Shown here piece after piece: positions 1 through 12,125 of a DNA stretch of 64,000 nucleotides. The DNA is taken from contig JAWZYV010013271.1 of the NCBI GenBank assembly GCA_038373885.1, positions 434,001 to 498,000 on the forward strand, written 5' to 3'. Origin of the DNA: Cheiracanthium punctorium (taxonomy: Eukaryota > Arthropoda > Arachnida > Araneae > Cheiracanthiidae). Below the pieces are notes generated by a model. It saw only the letters and a program-made list of their open reading frames with translations, was not told the origin of the DNA and searched no databases. The stretch's first letter is position 1; the number at the start of each line of letters is the position of its first letter. The translations under genes and the position numbers were made by a program.

Positions 1-3000
1 AATTATTAACACTAAGATAAACAACTTTTTTTTCTGCTTTATTTTTCTGCTTGCATTTAAATAGTTACCAATTTTTTTATGTCGTCCTACACACATTTCA
101 ACATAAAACGTTGCATTAATTCATTCAGAGGAAACTATCTAGTTTAATTTTAAAGGTATAATGTTTGTAATTTTTTTAATTTGTTGGGGAAAAAAAGAAA
201 AGAAAATAGTCGAGGCTTAGCTGCAGCTGTTTATAGGAGTACAAAAATGTAAAAAAAAAAAAAAAATACAGGAAATGAATGAGCTGAGAAACAATACTAT
301 GAATAACATTTTTTGAAAACTGAGGATTTCAGACAGGGATAAGATAGATTAAACAAGAATAACATTGATCGTGAATTGTTACATTCGAAAACTGAATCAC
401 TTTTTATACAAAATTTCCATTTACATGACAAGGAATTTGACTGGTTGTGATATTATTGTTGCATGTTTTTTTCTCCCCAATACACTTTTCTTTTGCTCTG
501 AAATTTATAATGATTAGTTAAAACCAATCAAAATTCTATCGCTAAAAGTTAAAAAAAAGGGAAATAGTGTAATACACCTCTTTCGGGTCTGATTTATTAC
601 AAGGGCAAAGGGGGTGTGCGCCCAGGAATTCTCGAATTTTGACAGAGAATTTGCGTAAGGCAAACAAATTTAAGGTGACTCCAGCACAAGCAGATTTTTC
701 TAAAAGAAGGGCAATTCATCAGAAATACTTCATTACTTTAAAAAGAATCTTGATTTTAACTGGTTCGCTGTTATCGTTACTAAGACACAACGGTGGAGAC
801 TTTCATTATATGAACAGCGTTGCTTCACCGCAGTAGAGATAATCGGATGCCAAAATTCACACTATTCACTTAAACTTTGAATGTCACTTTCAGCGCTGGG
901 AAAAAAACACGCAATTTTGGTATATAAATACAAAAAAGAAAACTAAGTATCTCAAGCACTTCACAATTTTTAGGATGTAAGTTCACAAGCTGTACTAGAC
1001 ACCCGAAAAAACGAAAATTTTTTGTAGAATGGCCAGTCTTAGAAATATTTTGCTGTGTAGTTCCACATTTAAGATTTTTTCTGAAAGTTTCATGAAAGTT
1101 TTCGAATTTATTGCAGTGTGTAGTGCAGCTTGTAAAGAATTATCCTGAATTTTTTCGAATCCTTGGTGCAGTTAGTTTATTTTAATTTGTGTACCAAAAC
1201 CGTGAGACAGATATCGTTTCTTCGATCTATACCCTCAGATATTGGATATTTTATGTGGAGCTAAAATGATTATTTGTATTACCAATTTCCCGCTGGTAAA
1301 AATGTGCACGAAAAGTCAAATGATTGAGTAGTTACGAGCAAGGAAGCAAATAATAATAGGAAAAGATTGAAGGGTAGTTGGAAAATATTCCATAAAGTTG
1401 GAAAGTGTATCGTTATTCATGAGTGTGCCGTATTTTTCTTCCTTGTTCCATAAAAACCCATCCTCGGAATCGAAATCATCTTAAAATCACCTACTAAAAC
1501 TATTTTACAATCTTAGCCAAGTACATTCCAACTATACTCCCCCTTTAAAATAAATTGCCGCGTTTTGGCACCAAACTTAGCGATCCTTTATCAAAAATTA
1601 CAAACCTTATGCGACTTTCAACATTTTATTAACCCCCCCCCCACGGACTTTTAGGGCACCCACAGAAATTTTGTTAAGTCGGCGCCTCTGATATGAAGGA
1701 GATATGAAAGTAGAATACAGTTAAAAGAAGTGACCGAAGTCATTGCCTTAAAAGTTCTCTAGCATGCCAGTAAAGAGCTGTCTCGGAGTCACCGTAAAGG
1801 GATACACATCGACGAAAGTAGTGTCTATACATTGGATCTACCGAATTACAGAATGGGCAGCCAGGATTCTAAAAGAATCTGTGACGTATTGGAATTCTTT
1901 TGGGTGTGATGAATATACCATTCAACAAATTGTTGTGATGAATATACCATTTAGCCTATACTCCATCTTGCATAGCGTAAATGGTACAGTACATAGTAAT
2001 AAGACTTGGTATAAACTTCTCCGGTAAAACCCTGTAAATATCTCCCTTTTGAATATACTACAGTATCTGTAATACTTCCTTACAAATACATCGAATTGGT
2101 AGGGAGTTGGATTACTTTTATTTCCTTCTCTCACAACTAAAAGGTCTTTGAAAGGTGTTTAGTTGTAGTCATTTTCTTTTTGTTAAAGGATTAGATCCTT
2201 CGAAAAAAAAAAAAGAAAAAGAAAACACGAGTTCTAATTCTCAGTTGTGTGATCCTCAGGTACGGTTACGGACATGGATATCTGGCACTAATCTGTCACT
2301 CCCCTTTATTCTCCATTCACTTCCGAAGCTCGTTTCCCCGGTAAACAAACTTAATCTGTCCATTACTGAACATTACTCTGTCCATCTGTCTGTCCCTGCT
2401 CAATGTTTTATTTCATTTTAGGGTATTTTATTTGTTTATTGCGATAACATTTGTTGTCACCAAAGAAAGAAGTAATAGAAAAATAGATTTCGTTTTTCGT
2501 TCCCTTACGAAATTAGTGTGTTTGCTCAGCCTGTGACATAAAATTCCTTCTGGTTGATTCGGGACACTGATGGCTGAGGATTTTCTCGTATATGGACAAA
2601 GCGTATTTAGCGGCCTTTCAAAATTTTCTATTTCCTTAGTTGCGATTTTTAAAATAAAAGATACCTTCACCCAATGGCGGCCCGTGGTCAAAAATGTTAG
2701 TGCAGCCGGAAACATATGACCCCGCCCCCCCTTCCTCCGGACAGGAATGGAAAATCTTTGTTACTGAATTCGAAAGCTGGCGGATTAAGCCCTCACCCAG
2801 GATAAAAAAAGAAAGAAAGAAAGAAATTACATAAAAAATGTAATCGATCCTATTTTACTTCCATAAAATGGACATAAATTTCAACCAGCCGCTCCTATCC
2901 TCAAAATTGCATCAATCCGTGTCTGATTCGAAGTTTCCTGAGAATTTTCTTTTGTAATGATAACTTGAGAAGAAAAAAGAAAAAAAAACTTACTTATTTT

Positions 3001-3793
3001 TTATAAGTCAAATCAATCCTCCTTTCTTTTAAACTTGCGAATCGGTCAGTGATGTCCTCATAAAAAGGCGTTGTTTTAATTCAGATATCATTAATTTTAA
3101 AAGCTCTTGAAAATTCCCCATGTTTAAAGAATTTTCTCGCTCGCCATGTCCTCTTAATGCCAGTTCTTGCTTACTTAAAAACAATACTGCTTTGATGGGC
3201 AATTGCATGAAGCGTCTATTCAGGCTTACCTTCTTGATAAATTCAGCAATATAGAGTCGAGAGTTTTCCTTTAATGCGTCAGCAATTTAGCTCCCACTTC
3301 TTATCAACGCCTTAAATTTTAAAGAATTTTTTAAATGTTCGATTGAGCTTCCATGGTGTTTTACATGCTTGTGTGATGGTGGTTAATCCATCCTGTCCAG
3401 TACCATTCCAAACGCTCTTTTTTTTATCTCAACGATTAAACACGGCCAACAAAACATTTTTTTGTAAATAAAAACTGCCCCATAGCCACGAGAATAGTGC
3501 ATATCATGATGAATGGAAGCTACGACCATGCTGAGACGAACCTGCCTTTTTCTTATGAATGGACAATTTTGGTGTCGGTCTATTTTCTTTTAGTGGTTGT
3601 CGTTTATTATCTTATTTCCATGTGTTAAACGGAGTTTCAAGCAAGACGCAAACTGGATAATAACGGGGCTCCATGTTTCAAAAAGGTTAAATCATAGATT
3701 CCAATAACACATGGACACAGTAACAAATAAAGCTAAAAACTTTCAACCTTCCCAGACAAAAAAAACTATTGTTTCCGTTAGAATGGGCTAGAA
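1..3793. other. AT-rich intergenic DNA, no gene seen
   Basis: I find no reading frame with family-like sequence, no paired splice sites and no RNA gene here. The stretch holds poly-A/poly-T runs, a short AAAG microsatellite near 2808-2826 and C-runs near 1632 and 2722 that resemble ends of degraded hAT MITEs but lack matching termini. The short open frames, the longest about 95 codons near 2428-2715, look like chance ORFs in AT-rich sequence. Confidence 0.6.
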
Positions 3794-4064
3794 CAGCGGT
3801 TCTCAATCTTTTAACATCGCCCCCCCCCAACAAAGGCTAACTTACAGTGGCGCTCCCCCCCCCTCACATTTTTCAGCATACACTGAGTTTTTTAATCTTT
3901 AATAATGAACATTTTAAGCGAAAATGGATATATTTTTGAGTAAAAATGATAATAAATAAGATGATTTTTTTAAAAACATGCATCACTACTTGCTCTATAG
4001 TTTTTCTCGCCCCCCCTGCAAACGTTCTGCGGGGCGCGCGCCCCCCTCAGGTTGAGAAACGCTG
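3794..4064. mobile_element. hAT-type MITE with 8-bp target duplication
   Basis: The element begins CAGCGGTTCTCAA and ends TTGAGAAACGCTG, which are inverted copies of each other. It is flanked on both sides by the identical 8-bp sequence GGCTAGAA (3786-3793 and 4065-4072). An 8-bp duplication with CA...TG termini is the hAT hallmark. The interior has C-runs near both ends and no coding capacity, so it is non-autonomous. Confidence 0.88.
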
Positions 4065-4567
4065 GGCTAGAACATATATTCTGTGTTTTTATTCTCTCCC
4101 CTCACTTCTCGTCCGAGCCAATCAGTTCGTCGAATTCACTAGTGCAGCAAAACTCAAAAAACCTAATTTCAGCTGAGTCTTAGCTAAAACACCCTATGCT
4201 ATCCTAAGCCGGAGAAAGTGCTTACGTAGTCGTTACCATGGCAACGGTGCTGCCAATTCCTTAATCAGCGCTGAGGGCTGTACCAACGACTTTCGCAGTT
4301 GAATTGCGGGAAGATTAAAGGTTGTTTTTTTTTCTGAATGAGCGATCCGGCCGTTACTACAATACGTTTTTTTTTTTTTTTTTTTTTTAAGATTTTTTTT
4401 TTTTTTTTTAAGATTTTTTTTAATTTACCATCGGAATTCTATAATTCTAATCTGAATTTAAGAAAATTTATAGAATAAATTATTTTAAAGTATGTGCCGA
4501 TAATTTCAAGTGCAAGCCCGGCAGTACTTGCTGTATCCTACGAGCCGCCACTGCCTTCCCCTCCATC

Positions 4568-4928
4568 TAGGGTTGCCAGTTCGCCAAACGAAATAGCCGG
4601 ACAAACCAGCCAGTTCGGCCGGACATTTGGGTAAAAAGGCCGAACAGCCTACAATATTGAGGATTTTGTCTCAGTATTAATAGGTACAACAACAACAAAA
4701 AAAATGTATGTAAAATCAAGCTTTTTTGATTATTACCATGAATCTTGTTAAATTCTAATGAAATATAAATAACATCGAATGCCAAATCAGTTCAAGTACT
4801 TTATTAGTAATCAGCCAAAGTCACCAGTAAAAAAAAACTAACAAAAGACGGAAACCGTTCAATTTGGCCGGACACGCAATCAAAAAGCCTAACTATGTCC
4901 GGGTTTATCCGGACGCCTGGCAACGCTA
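4568..4928. mobile_element. hAT-like MITE with GGTTGCCAG termini
   Basis: The left end TAGGGTTGCCAG and right end CTGGCAACGCTA are inverted repeats differing at one position. The flanks CCTCCATC (4560-4567) and CCTCCATT (4929-4936) match at 7 of 8 bases, consistent with an aged hAT target duplication. The interior has GGCCGGACA-type subterminal motifs near both ends and no credible ORF. Confidence 0.75.
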
Positions 4929-5009
4929 CCTCCATTCCCTCCGTTAAAAGAAGGATTCTATTAATCTCTCTACTAACACATGCACCGACCTGTAAAAAAA
5001 AAAAAAAAA

Positions 5010-5041
5010 AAGAAGAAGAAGAAGAAGAAGAAGAAGAAGAA
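5010..5041. repeat. (AAG)n microsatellite
   Basis: A run of about nine perfect AGA/AAG trinucleotides follows an A-run. It lies in non-coding DNA just right of the MITE at 4568-4928. Confidence 0.9.
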
Positions 5042-5265
5042 TGGTTACATTCGTAGAATGATTTGGGAGAGGAAATTCAACTTCGTCGTAGACCAGACGA
5101 TTTCAGAAATTTTAGCAGTGAATGCTCCAAATTGAATATTAGTTTAAGGGAGGTGCGCGCACCGGTAACTGATATCGAGTTTAAATTTTAAAATTTTGAT
5201 ACCTAGAGCAAGCACCCTGGAGGTAAAAAAATCTACATAAAACCAAAGATAATGTCAAATTGGTA

Positions 5266-6238
5266 CTTGATGATTGAGAACAACGGATATCCGGCAAACA
5301 TACTGCATCCGGCCTATCTGGCCAATTTGGCCGGATAATTTGAAGTAGCCGTTATTACAAATATCCAGCAGTACATCCGGCTCAAAATTATCTACTGAGA
5401 AATAACATAAACGAACATAAAAAAAAATGATTGCATTTTTAAACCTGCAATAATAAAAAATTTGAAAAATCAAAGTTTAAAGAAAATATTTGATTTGTAG
5501 TACTTTTCAGAACAAGTTTTTATCATGTATGAAAAACTGAAAAAAAAATTAAGCACTTCTGCCTTAAAATCGGTAAATTATGTTTGTTTGTGTGTTATTA
5601 TGGCAAGCCTGCACGTTGCCTTGGTCGGGGGACTTTTAAAGAGATTCTAAAACTCATTCACGTTAGATCTGGAGAAAAAACCACCCAAAACTCTAGACCG
5701 TTAGATCGACAGCCGCGCGATAGGCCCGAATCCGGAACCACCACACTTCATCCATCTATCACGTTTAGTGTCTTATCCACTCGACCATGTAAATTATGTT
5801 GCAAAAACAGTAATTGTTTCTCATGCTTTGTTAGAATTCGGTTACGTCTCTTCTTCATAAATTGACCTTGTTTATGAGAATATCTATTCACTCAGTTGAT
5901 TGGAGATGGTTTTCTTTCAATGACTGGTTTTGTAAGACATTTATCTAACTCTTGAAGGAGAGCTGATTCATCAACGACAATATTATTTGCATCAGCTTTA
6001 ATTGTCGTAGAACTGGTAGTAATTTCATGGAAACAATCCCAAAATGATTTCTGATTTCTGAATTAGTCGATTTGAAACGAATGGGAAATTTTCTTTTTTC
6101 TTTTTAAAGAGATAGTTCAATAATCTAAGAAAACTAGCGAAAATAAAGAAAGAATACATACTGCTGCCGGATAACCGGATATCCGGTTGAGTCCGGATAT
6201 TAGGTATCCGGCTAAATTGATATTCGTTGCATCACTTG
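5266..6238. mobile_element. Putative TIR element rich in ATCCGG, split by a SINE
   Basis: Both ends carry GGATATCCGG-type motifs in opposite orientation. The outermost sequences (ACAACGGATATCC at the left, GATATTCGTTG at the right) are partly complementary, and the 7-mer ACTTGAT lies at both borders (about 5265 and 6233). This is compatible with a degraded hAT-like element. A tRNA-derived SINE sits inside it at 5598-5800. The boundaries are approximate. Confidence 0.4.
5598..5800 (-). mobile_element. tRNA-derived SINE, minus-strand copy
   Basis: The reverse complement carries the same body as the copies at 16978-17160 and 18466-18665: a head with a degenerate pol III box B, the conserved GATCTAACGG segment, then an AGATCTAACGTGAATG-type tail. 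It belongs to the commonest SINE family of the window. An open frame of 93 codons across it is a repeat shadow, not a gene. Confidence 0.7.
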
Positions 6239-6562
6239 ATAACACCATTAGATAACAGTTCTTAAATATAAACTTATTTTAACAAGTTATCTGGCAAAGT
6301 GTCAATTACTGGTGCACCTACCCTAATCTTTTCCGTTTATATTAATAATTGTACTCTTTGTAATACTTTCTAACAAAGTTTATAAGTATTTATGATTTCG
6401 ATTTGTCCGTCTATCTGTCCGTTCTTTCGTGCCCTAAATTCCGTAGACATGCATCAGTTGCTACGAAATTTATGTATGTTATAACTATGTACTGTACCAT
6501 TTACCCTATAGAAAATGGTGTACGCATCACTTATCTTGCAAGAGCACCCAAAAGAATTCCAA

Positions 6563-6899
6563 TACAGTAACCCTCGTTATATCACGCCTTGATATAGCAC
6601 GCGTTCCTATATCTCGCACTTTTCCTAAGTTTCCCCGTACTTTTCAAGCAGAAAATGATAAATGTGAATACACATATGTATTTGTAAATAAAATTGATAA
6701 ACGATGAATCTTTTTCTGTATGTATAGTTTAAGTTACTTTTTGTTCAGTTTTCCTGTATTTTAACATTACTAATTCCATTATCTTTTACGTGTATATTGT
6801 TAGTAAGAGTAAAATTTTTACCGTATCCTCCTACCCCAGGATATATCGCGTATTTTTATTGTCTCCTGACTAGTGCGATATATAAAGAGGACCTGCTAT
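6563..6899. mobile_element. pogo/Tigger-like MITE
   Basis: The left terminus TACAGTAACCCTCGTTATATC and the right terminus GATATATAAAGAGGACCTGCTA are imperfect inverted repeats of the CAGT(A)...CCTCG..ATAT type. I associate these with pogo/Tigger non-autonomous elements that duplicate TA. The interior is AT-rich with repeated ATATCGCG motifs and no transposase. Confidence 0.5.
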
Positions 6900-7442
6900 A
6901 CATTACGCTCTATGGAGAGTCTTTGCTTTAAAGCGTCATTTAGAGGCATTCCTTTATTTCAAACAAAATGAGATAAATATACGCTGCTAATAAGGATCGC
7001 ACATTAAAGCCTCCATCGAAAGTATCATATGTAGCATTGATAATTGTTATGCAGAGCATTCAAATGAATTCCAGTGCATGACAGATCCGCTTCCCTTTCA
7101 TCATAAGGGACTTGTCCCGGGGGGGGGGAGCACTTCCAAAAGCAAAGGAGCCTTGCCCCTCCACTCTTCAAAGTTCAAAAGTAACGGCTCATCGAAAAAT
7201 GAGGGAGGGAAACACAAGACGAGAGAAGAAAAGGAGTACGAACCAACAAGAGTTCTCCTCTTAAGTTCATTTAATCAATCAATGAAGATCATTTAACCCA
7301 TAATGACGTTAAAATTCAATTGTATAGCCCAGCTTACAACAACAACAACAAAATCAGCCGTAGCCACCTCCTCATATATCCTTTGACCCACTCTCCACAC
7401 ACACATTTTTGGTACACTAGCATCTCATTACAATCAATATAT
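6900..7442. other. Intergenic, no gene seen
   Basis: AT-rich DNA with a G-run at 7120-7128 and short CAA repeats near 7338. A 72-codon open frame at 7078-7296 is low-complexity (Ser/Lys/Gly-rich) with no recognisable domain, and I do not call it a gene. Confidence 0.5.
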
Positions 7443-8318
7443 TGTTGCAGAATACTCAGCTAATTACTGGGTTCGTTGTTCTAAAATCCAGCAGGTGGAT
7501 AAAGAGTCCACTTGTCAGGATGAAACACGAACTTTATCGAACAATCGGCTGTACGAAAATTCAGATGTGCAAGCAGCCTGTATGTATAACGAGCTTATGA
7601 CTACCACAGAAGCTTTCACAAATGCTGTAATTCTCACACAAAATAAAACAATTCCACAGGCCAAAAATTCAGTGGAAACAGTCCCTCAAGACTCAGCAAT
7701 GAAGAATTTATACACAGCACTTAAAAACCAGCTTTTAAACACAAGCGAAAAGCCGCTTCAAAAGCGCATAAAAGAACGAAGCACAGCTTCTCAGCAGAGC
7801 TCAAGTTTCTCTGTTCGCACATCAGCGGACAAACTACAGACTGACTCGACCGGGACTGCCCGCTCATATTTATAGGTGAAGCAGAAGCTATTAGAAATTT
7901 CTTTAGAAAACTATAGCGGAATGTTCTAGAACAAACTCGTTTTGCTTACGTAATAGAAGAGCAATAGAGAGGCTATTACATGATTTTAATACAGAAAAAC
8001 CAACTTTACATGTCCCCTTGTTAAATAACGCGTCAAATGACCGAAATGTCGCTAGGTTTGGCGACTTTTTGACAAAATATAGCCAAATTTGGCGCAAAAA
8101 ATGTCCCCAAATCGAGTTTAGAGAACCATATTTCACGAGGTTTCTAGAAAACGCTATGTAAACCGAAGGGGAAACCCAAAACTCCATATCTCCGGTTCCA
8201 GTTTACCGATTTTGATGCAACAAAATGCAAAATTTAACTATGTGACTCGTAGAACACAAATTTTAAGCTATTTTAAGCCCCAGAACAGTGGGCTGCCCCA
8301 ATAATTCGTATCATTACA
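7443..8318 (-). mobile_element. Solo LTR of a Ty3/Gypsy element
   Basis: This 876-bp block aligns along nearly its whole length with 53962-54846, which lies immediately upstream of a gag reading frame on the minus strand. Shared landmarks include the TGTTGCAGAAT end, AAAGCTTTCACAAATGCTGT, CCCTCAAGACTCAGCAATG and the CCGATTTTGATGCAACA segment. Read on the minus strand it starts TGTAATGA and ends CAACA, the usual TG...CA LTR form. No gag or pol flanks it, so it is a solo LTR. No clear target duplication remains. The 126-codon open frame inside it (7495-7875) is therefore LTR sequence and not a host protein. Confidence 0.75.
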
Positions 8319-8924
8319 AATGCATTGCTTATAACAGCTTACTCTTCTTTTAAAGGTGTTCCACCTGAAGAGCAATCGTCGACACGGGACTTTTGAACAT
8401 CTTTCAAAACAAACCAACAGTGGTGTAGCCAAGGGGGGTCACAACCCCGCCCCCTCAGTGAGGAATTTTTGAAGTAAAACTTCTTTAGGTGCAACTAGGG
8501 AGTAACTCAGATTTTTTTTCTGACGGAAGTAACGCTCAGTAAAGGAAGTGGCGTATATGTCATGTACTCCATGCTGACCCTGAAAAAGAAGAACCACCGA
8601 AAAACCTACTTTTTCGACTGCTCTGCTGCTTTCGCCGACTTCATCCTGTAAAAGTACGCGGAACCTGTTAGGAAAAGAAACGGCGAGAAAAAACAGTCAA
8701 GTGCCGTATCTTTGAGGCATCAATCTTTATTTTATATATCAACTAGCTGAAGTACCCGTTCTTCTCACAGGAATGAATGGACTTTTTGATATTACGATTT
8801 GTTGTGATTACTATTTATTGTAATAAAGAGATATAGCAAAATGGATATCGCGTTATATTGTGTTCAATAATCATGCATTCCGAATTTCAACGCAATCGTC
8901 TGTACGGTGCAGAAGGCGATGCGG

Positions 8925-9355
8925 CGTAGCGCAATCTAGTGTCGAGTTTTAGCAGAACGGATACGGCGAAAATATTCTTCGCATTCAGATATCGATGTAT
9001 GCGAATTTTCATGACGATCGGCTGGACAATCCTGAAGTTCATGTGTTGACGCGACATCTAGTGGCAAGTTATAGGAAAATGGATAGCGCCAAAATCTTCC
9101 CCGTGTTCAAATATCTATGTATACCTATTTTCATAGCGATTATTTGCACAGTCAAGAAGTGATACACTGCAGGGCCATCTAGTGGTTAATTAAAGTAATG
9201 ATTTGCTACAGCGCCGTCAAGTGGCGAGTTATAGCAAAATGTATAACGCCAAAATATTCTCATTGTTCAAATAGCTATGTATACTGATTTTCATAGCGAC
9301 TGTTTGAATGGTCTAGAATTTGGCCTGCTGCAGCGTCATCTAGTGGCGAGTTAAA
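8925..9355. repeat. Degenerate tandem repeat, units of about 130-160 bp
   Basis: Three to four diverged units share the order: ATCTAGTGGCGAGTTATAGC, AAAATGGATA(G)CGCC, AAATATTC, TCAAATATCTATGTATAC, ATTTTCATAGCGA. Clear starts lie near 8931, 9055 and 9214, with a partial unit near 9340. The segment from about 8750 (ACTAGCTGAAGTACCCG) to about 10490 (a CAAACAAACAAACAG tract followed by TTTATTTATAAGAT) looks like one dispersed repeat of unassigned class inside the hAT element. Confidence 0.6.
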
Positions 9356-10926
9356 ATAATAATGCATTATAATGCAATGTTAAAATAATAATCAAACGGT
9401 GCGGGAGTTTTTCAACCTCATAAACACATACCAACATTCATTTTTATCTATAACCAGTGTTATTATATATACCAGTCTCAAATAAAATCCAGTTTCAAAT
9501 CTAAGCCTCGCCAAAGTGCCAACATACGCCATTTTGCAAGAGATTTTTCAGAGAATCATTCGAAGCATTGACTTAGCAGCAATCAAAATGGAAAATGGTC
9601 CGACCGCCAAAAAGTAAAGCACGCATTTATTTGAAAAGTGAAATCTCTTAATACAGCCGCATTTTTTGTATTATAAATTTTTGTTTCAATATATTCATCT
9701 ATAACGTGTTTTATTCATCGTTACTCCGATGTACTAAATGAGAAGATTTCAATTTTCAGAAATTTGGCGGAATTCCCACAACTTAAATCAATGTACACAA
9801 TTGGCGAGAATTCTGAAGATAGATCGCTTGAAATCCCTTAATAACTGCATTTTTTCTGCACGGATCATTAAAATTTAACGCTGTATGCTAATAAAACCTT
9901 TGCACTTGTTTTCAAAAATCTATTTCCTTAAGCTCTCAGTAAATTGCGCCAAGCCGAAAACTGTGCAAACCGCTAGAACTCACTTTCTCAAAATCGGCAT
10001 TTGAGCCATTTTATTTTTCGCTAAACTAAAAAATTTTACATATTAGCCTCGGAAATCTTCAATTCTTATTGTTTTGCGTATAAAACATTTCATTCCTGCT
10101 CTGATGTCCTATGCACACGATATTATAATTTTAGAAAATAATAATAATAATCTTACAAATATAAACTAACAAAAAAAATCTTAAATTATTCTTTTATTTT
10201 TACTTTGAGAATTTAAAACATTTTATTCGCCAAAATCGCCACACATGGCAACCACGATGCTTATTTCACACTTTTTTCACTACAGAGGGTTACAATTACG
10301 GAAGCTTTTTGCGTGGAGAACATAAAAAATCTCTTAAATTCCGGGAACGGGTGGACTTTCAAAGTTTTAAAGTGGACTACCATTTATTCTATATTATTTT
10401 ACATATCTGTGCAAAATTTCAGGCTGATAGGTCCATTTTTGTGGATTTGTATACAAACAAACAAACAGAATTTCATTTTTATTTATAAGATAAGCTTTGT
10501 GAAGGTACATCCAACACAATATTTTACATGTAATCCCAACCTCACAGAAGGTTCTCGGTAATCCTTATTTTTAGATGAATAATATACATGGTTTTGGAAA
10601 AGCACAAAGAAACAGACCCTGGCTGCAATCAATCCCAAACAATAGGCAGAACTTGCAGTTTAAAAACACGGATACAGAATAATAATTCGAAACCTACCAG
10701 CAGACGAAATCAACGCTTAAGAAGACTGTGGTAGAAAAACAGACAAAAAATTTACACTACCTGCAGGAAAACATCAGTTAAAGAGCACAGTTAAAGTATA
10801 ATACTAGACTATGGACATTCCCCTCATTCAAACCCAAACTCCAGGCGGAACAATGGTATAAGAAAACGGTTAAAGAATAATACTACAACATGGACACTTC
10901 TTGGATTCTAACAAAGTAATTATCAT

Positions 10927-11158
10927 GAATTACCGATGATTCTTACTGGAGATTTTAATGTTAATTTTCGCTCTGAAAAATCTCAGCCGTTAGCTGATTT
11001 TTAAAAAGAAAAATTGGATCTAACTATGAATACTTCTCGTCTTCAATCAAAAACGCGTTTCGGTACAACGATAGATGCTGTATTTTCAAGAAAATTAGCA
11101 AATTTAGAGAGTAAAATTTAAGTTTCTCATTATAGGTACCACAAACCTATAATTTCGT
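10927..11158 (+). pseudogene. Remnant of an endonuclease/exonuclease/phosphatase (EEP) domain
   Basis: One frame reads LTGDFNVNF, then KSKTRFGTTIDAVFSR-like sequence, then a YHKPI motif, interrupted by in-frame stops at two places. GDFN with a downstream (T)IDAVFSR and His motif is the metal-binding/catalytic signature of the C-terminal half of EEP endonucleases, as carried by non-LTR retrotransposons and Helentron-type elements. The N-terminal half is missing. The frame is not functional. I favour a Helentron- or LINE-derived origin but cannot choose between them. Confidence 0.6.
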
Positions 11159-12049
11159 ACATAAAAAATTACGATGACATTCAAGTACCTATTTCCAATG
11201 AATAATATGAATATAAGATTTATATAATCTTTGTAAAGTGCATGAATAATAAATATAATTAAATTATAATATGATATTTATTTTAAATTAAAGTTTAATC
11301 TTTTCAGTGATATCTGTCGCAAACGTCAAAGAAGTTTTACTTCAATCGCACGTAAAGATTACATGCACACACTTTTTTTTTTTGCCATGCAAAATGTATA
11401 TTCTTCACTCCCTTATCACACACACGTATACATATATGTGAGTTGCAGTAGTCGTAACCCCCCCCCCAACCTCAGAAAAATTTCTGGCTACGCCACTGCG
11501 AACCAACGATGTTAAACACTCGAAAAAAATTATAGTGCTTCTTCAGTCAATGCACTATGGACTCATGCTAACAGTCAAGCGCTAATGTCACTTTTCAGAA
11601 AAAAACTCATAAGTACAAAAATCGCCTTCCAAAAATGAACCATGGAGTGGCCTGTTTAGAGAGATACTCTATGTTTAGCATTTTTACCGGAGTGTTTCAT
11701 TAACTTCTACAGGTTCATTGATTGTAACAATTCGCAGTACAGCTTGTAAAGAGGCATTCTAAATTTTTACGAGCCTCAAGCGATATTGAATTCTTTAAAA
11801 AGCTGTTCAAAAGTTTCATGATTACCAAAAAGAACAGCCCTAAAGTATGTCAAATATTTGAAATTATTTTACAGAGTGTCGCCTTTTTCTTAAAGATATA
11901 GTTCAACGTTTCACCGAAATTCCGGTACCAGTTCATCTGCAACCTGTATTTTGAAAAATGTGGTGCTAAGATTCGCCATTTTAGCGGTGTTTCCTCAAAC
12001 ACCATTATATCGCAAAATTAATACACACTACCAGAAGAAAAAAAGGAGG

Positions 12050-12125
12050 GGGGGGGGGAGTTCACTCGAACCCACGATCGCGCTTTGAGAACTAAGCCAC
12101 TACAGACAAAACTTACTAGCAAAAA
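12050..12125 (-). mobile_element. tRNA-like SINE head fragment
   Basis: Read on the minus strand the segment has TAGTGGCTTAG followed about 30 bp later by GTGGGTTCGAGTG, resembling pol III boxes A and B, then a C-run. It has no cloverleaf closing stem or CCA-adjacent acceptor pairing, so a SINE fragment is more likely than a tRNA gene. Confidence 0.4.

Larger units (their letters stand above)
8418..11498. mobile_element. 3.1-kb hAT element, parent of a deletion derivative
   Basis: The left end CAGTGGTGTAGCC and right end GGCTACGCCACTG are inverted repeats. The flanks CAAACCAA (8410-8417) and CGAACCAA (11499-11506) match at 7 of 8 bases. The first ~60 bp and last ~130 bp recur in the 178-bp element at 35722-35899, which is an internally deleted relative. 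No transposase domain was found; the interior instead holds degenerate tandem repeats (8925-9355) and an endonuclease-domain remnant (10927-11158), probably later insertions or captured sequence. Confidence 0.7.

Noticed and set aside
7495..7875. 126-codon open frame, Thr/Ser/Gln-rich
   Set aside because: It lies wholly inside a sequence that matches the LTR upstream of the gypsy gag remnant (53962-54846), in antisense to the LTR, so it is a repeat shadow.
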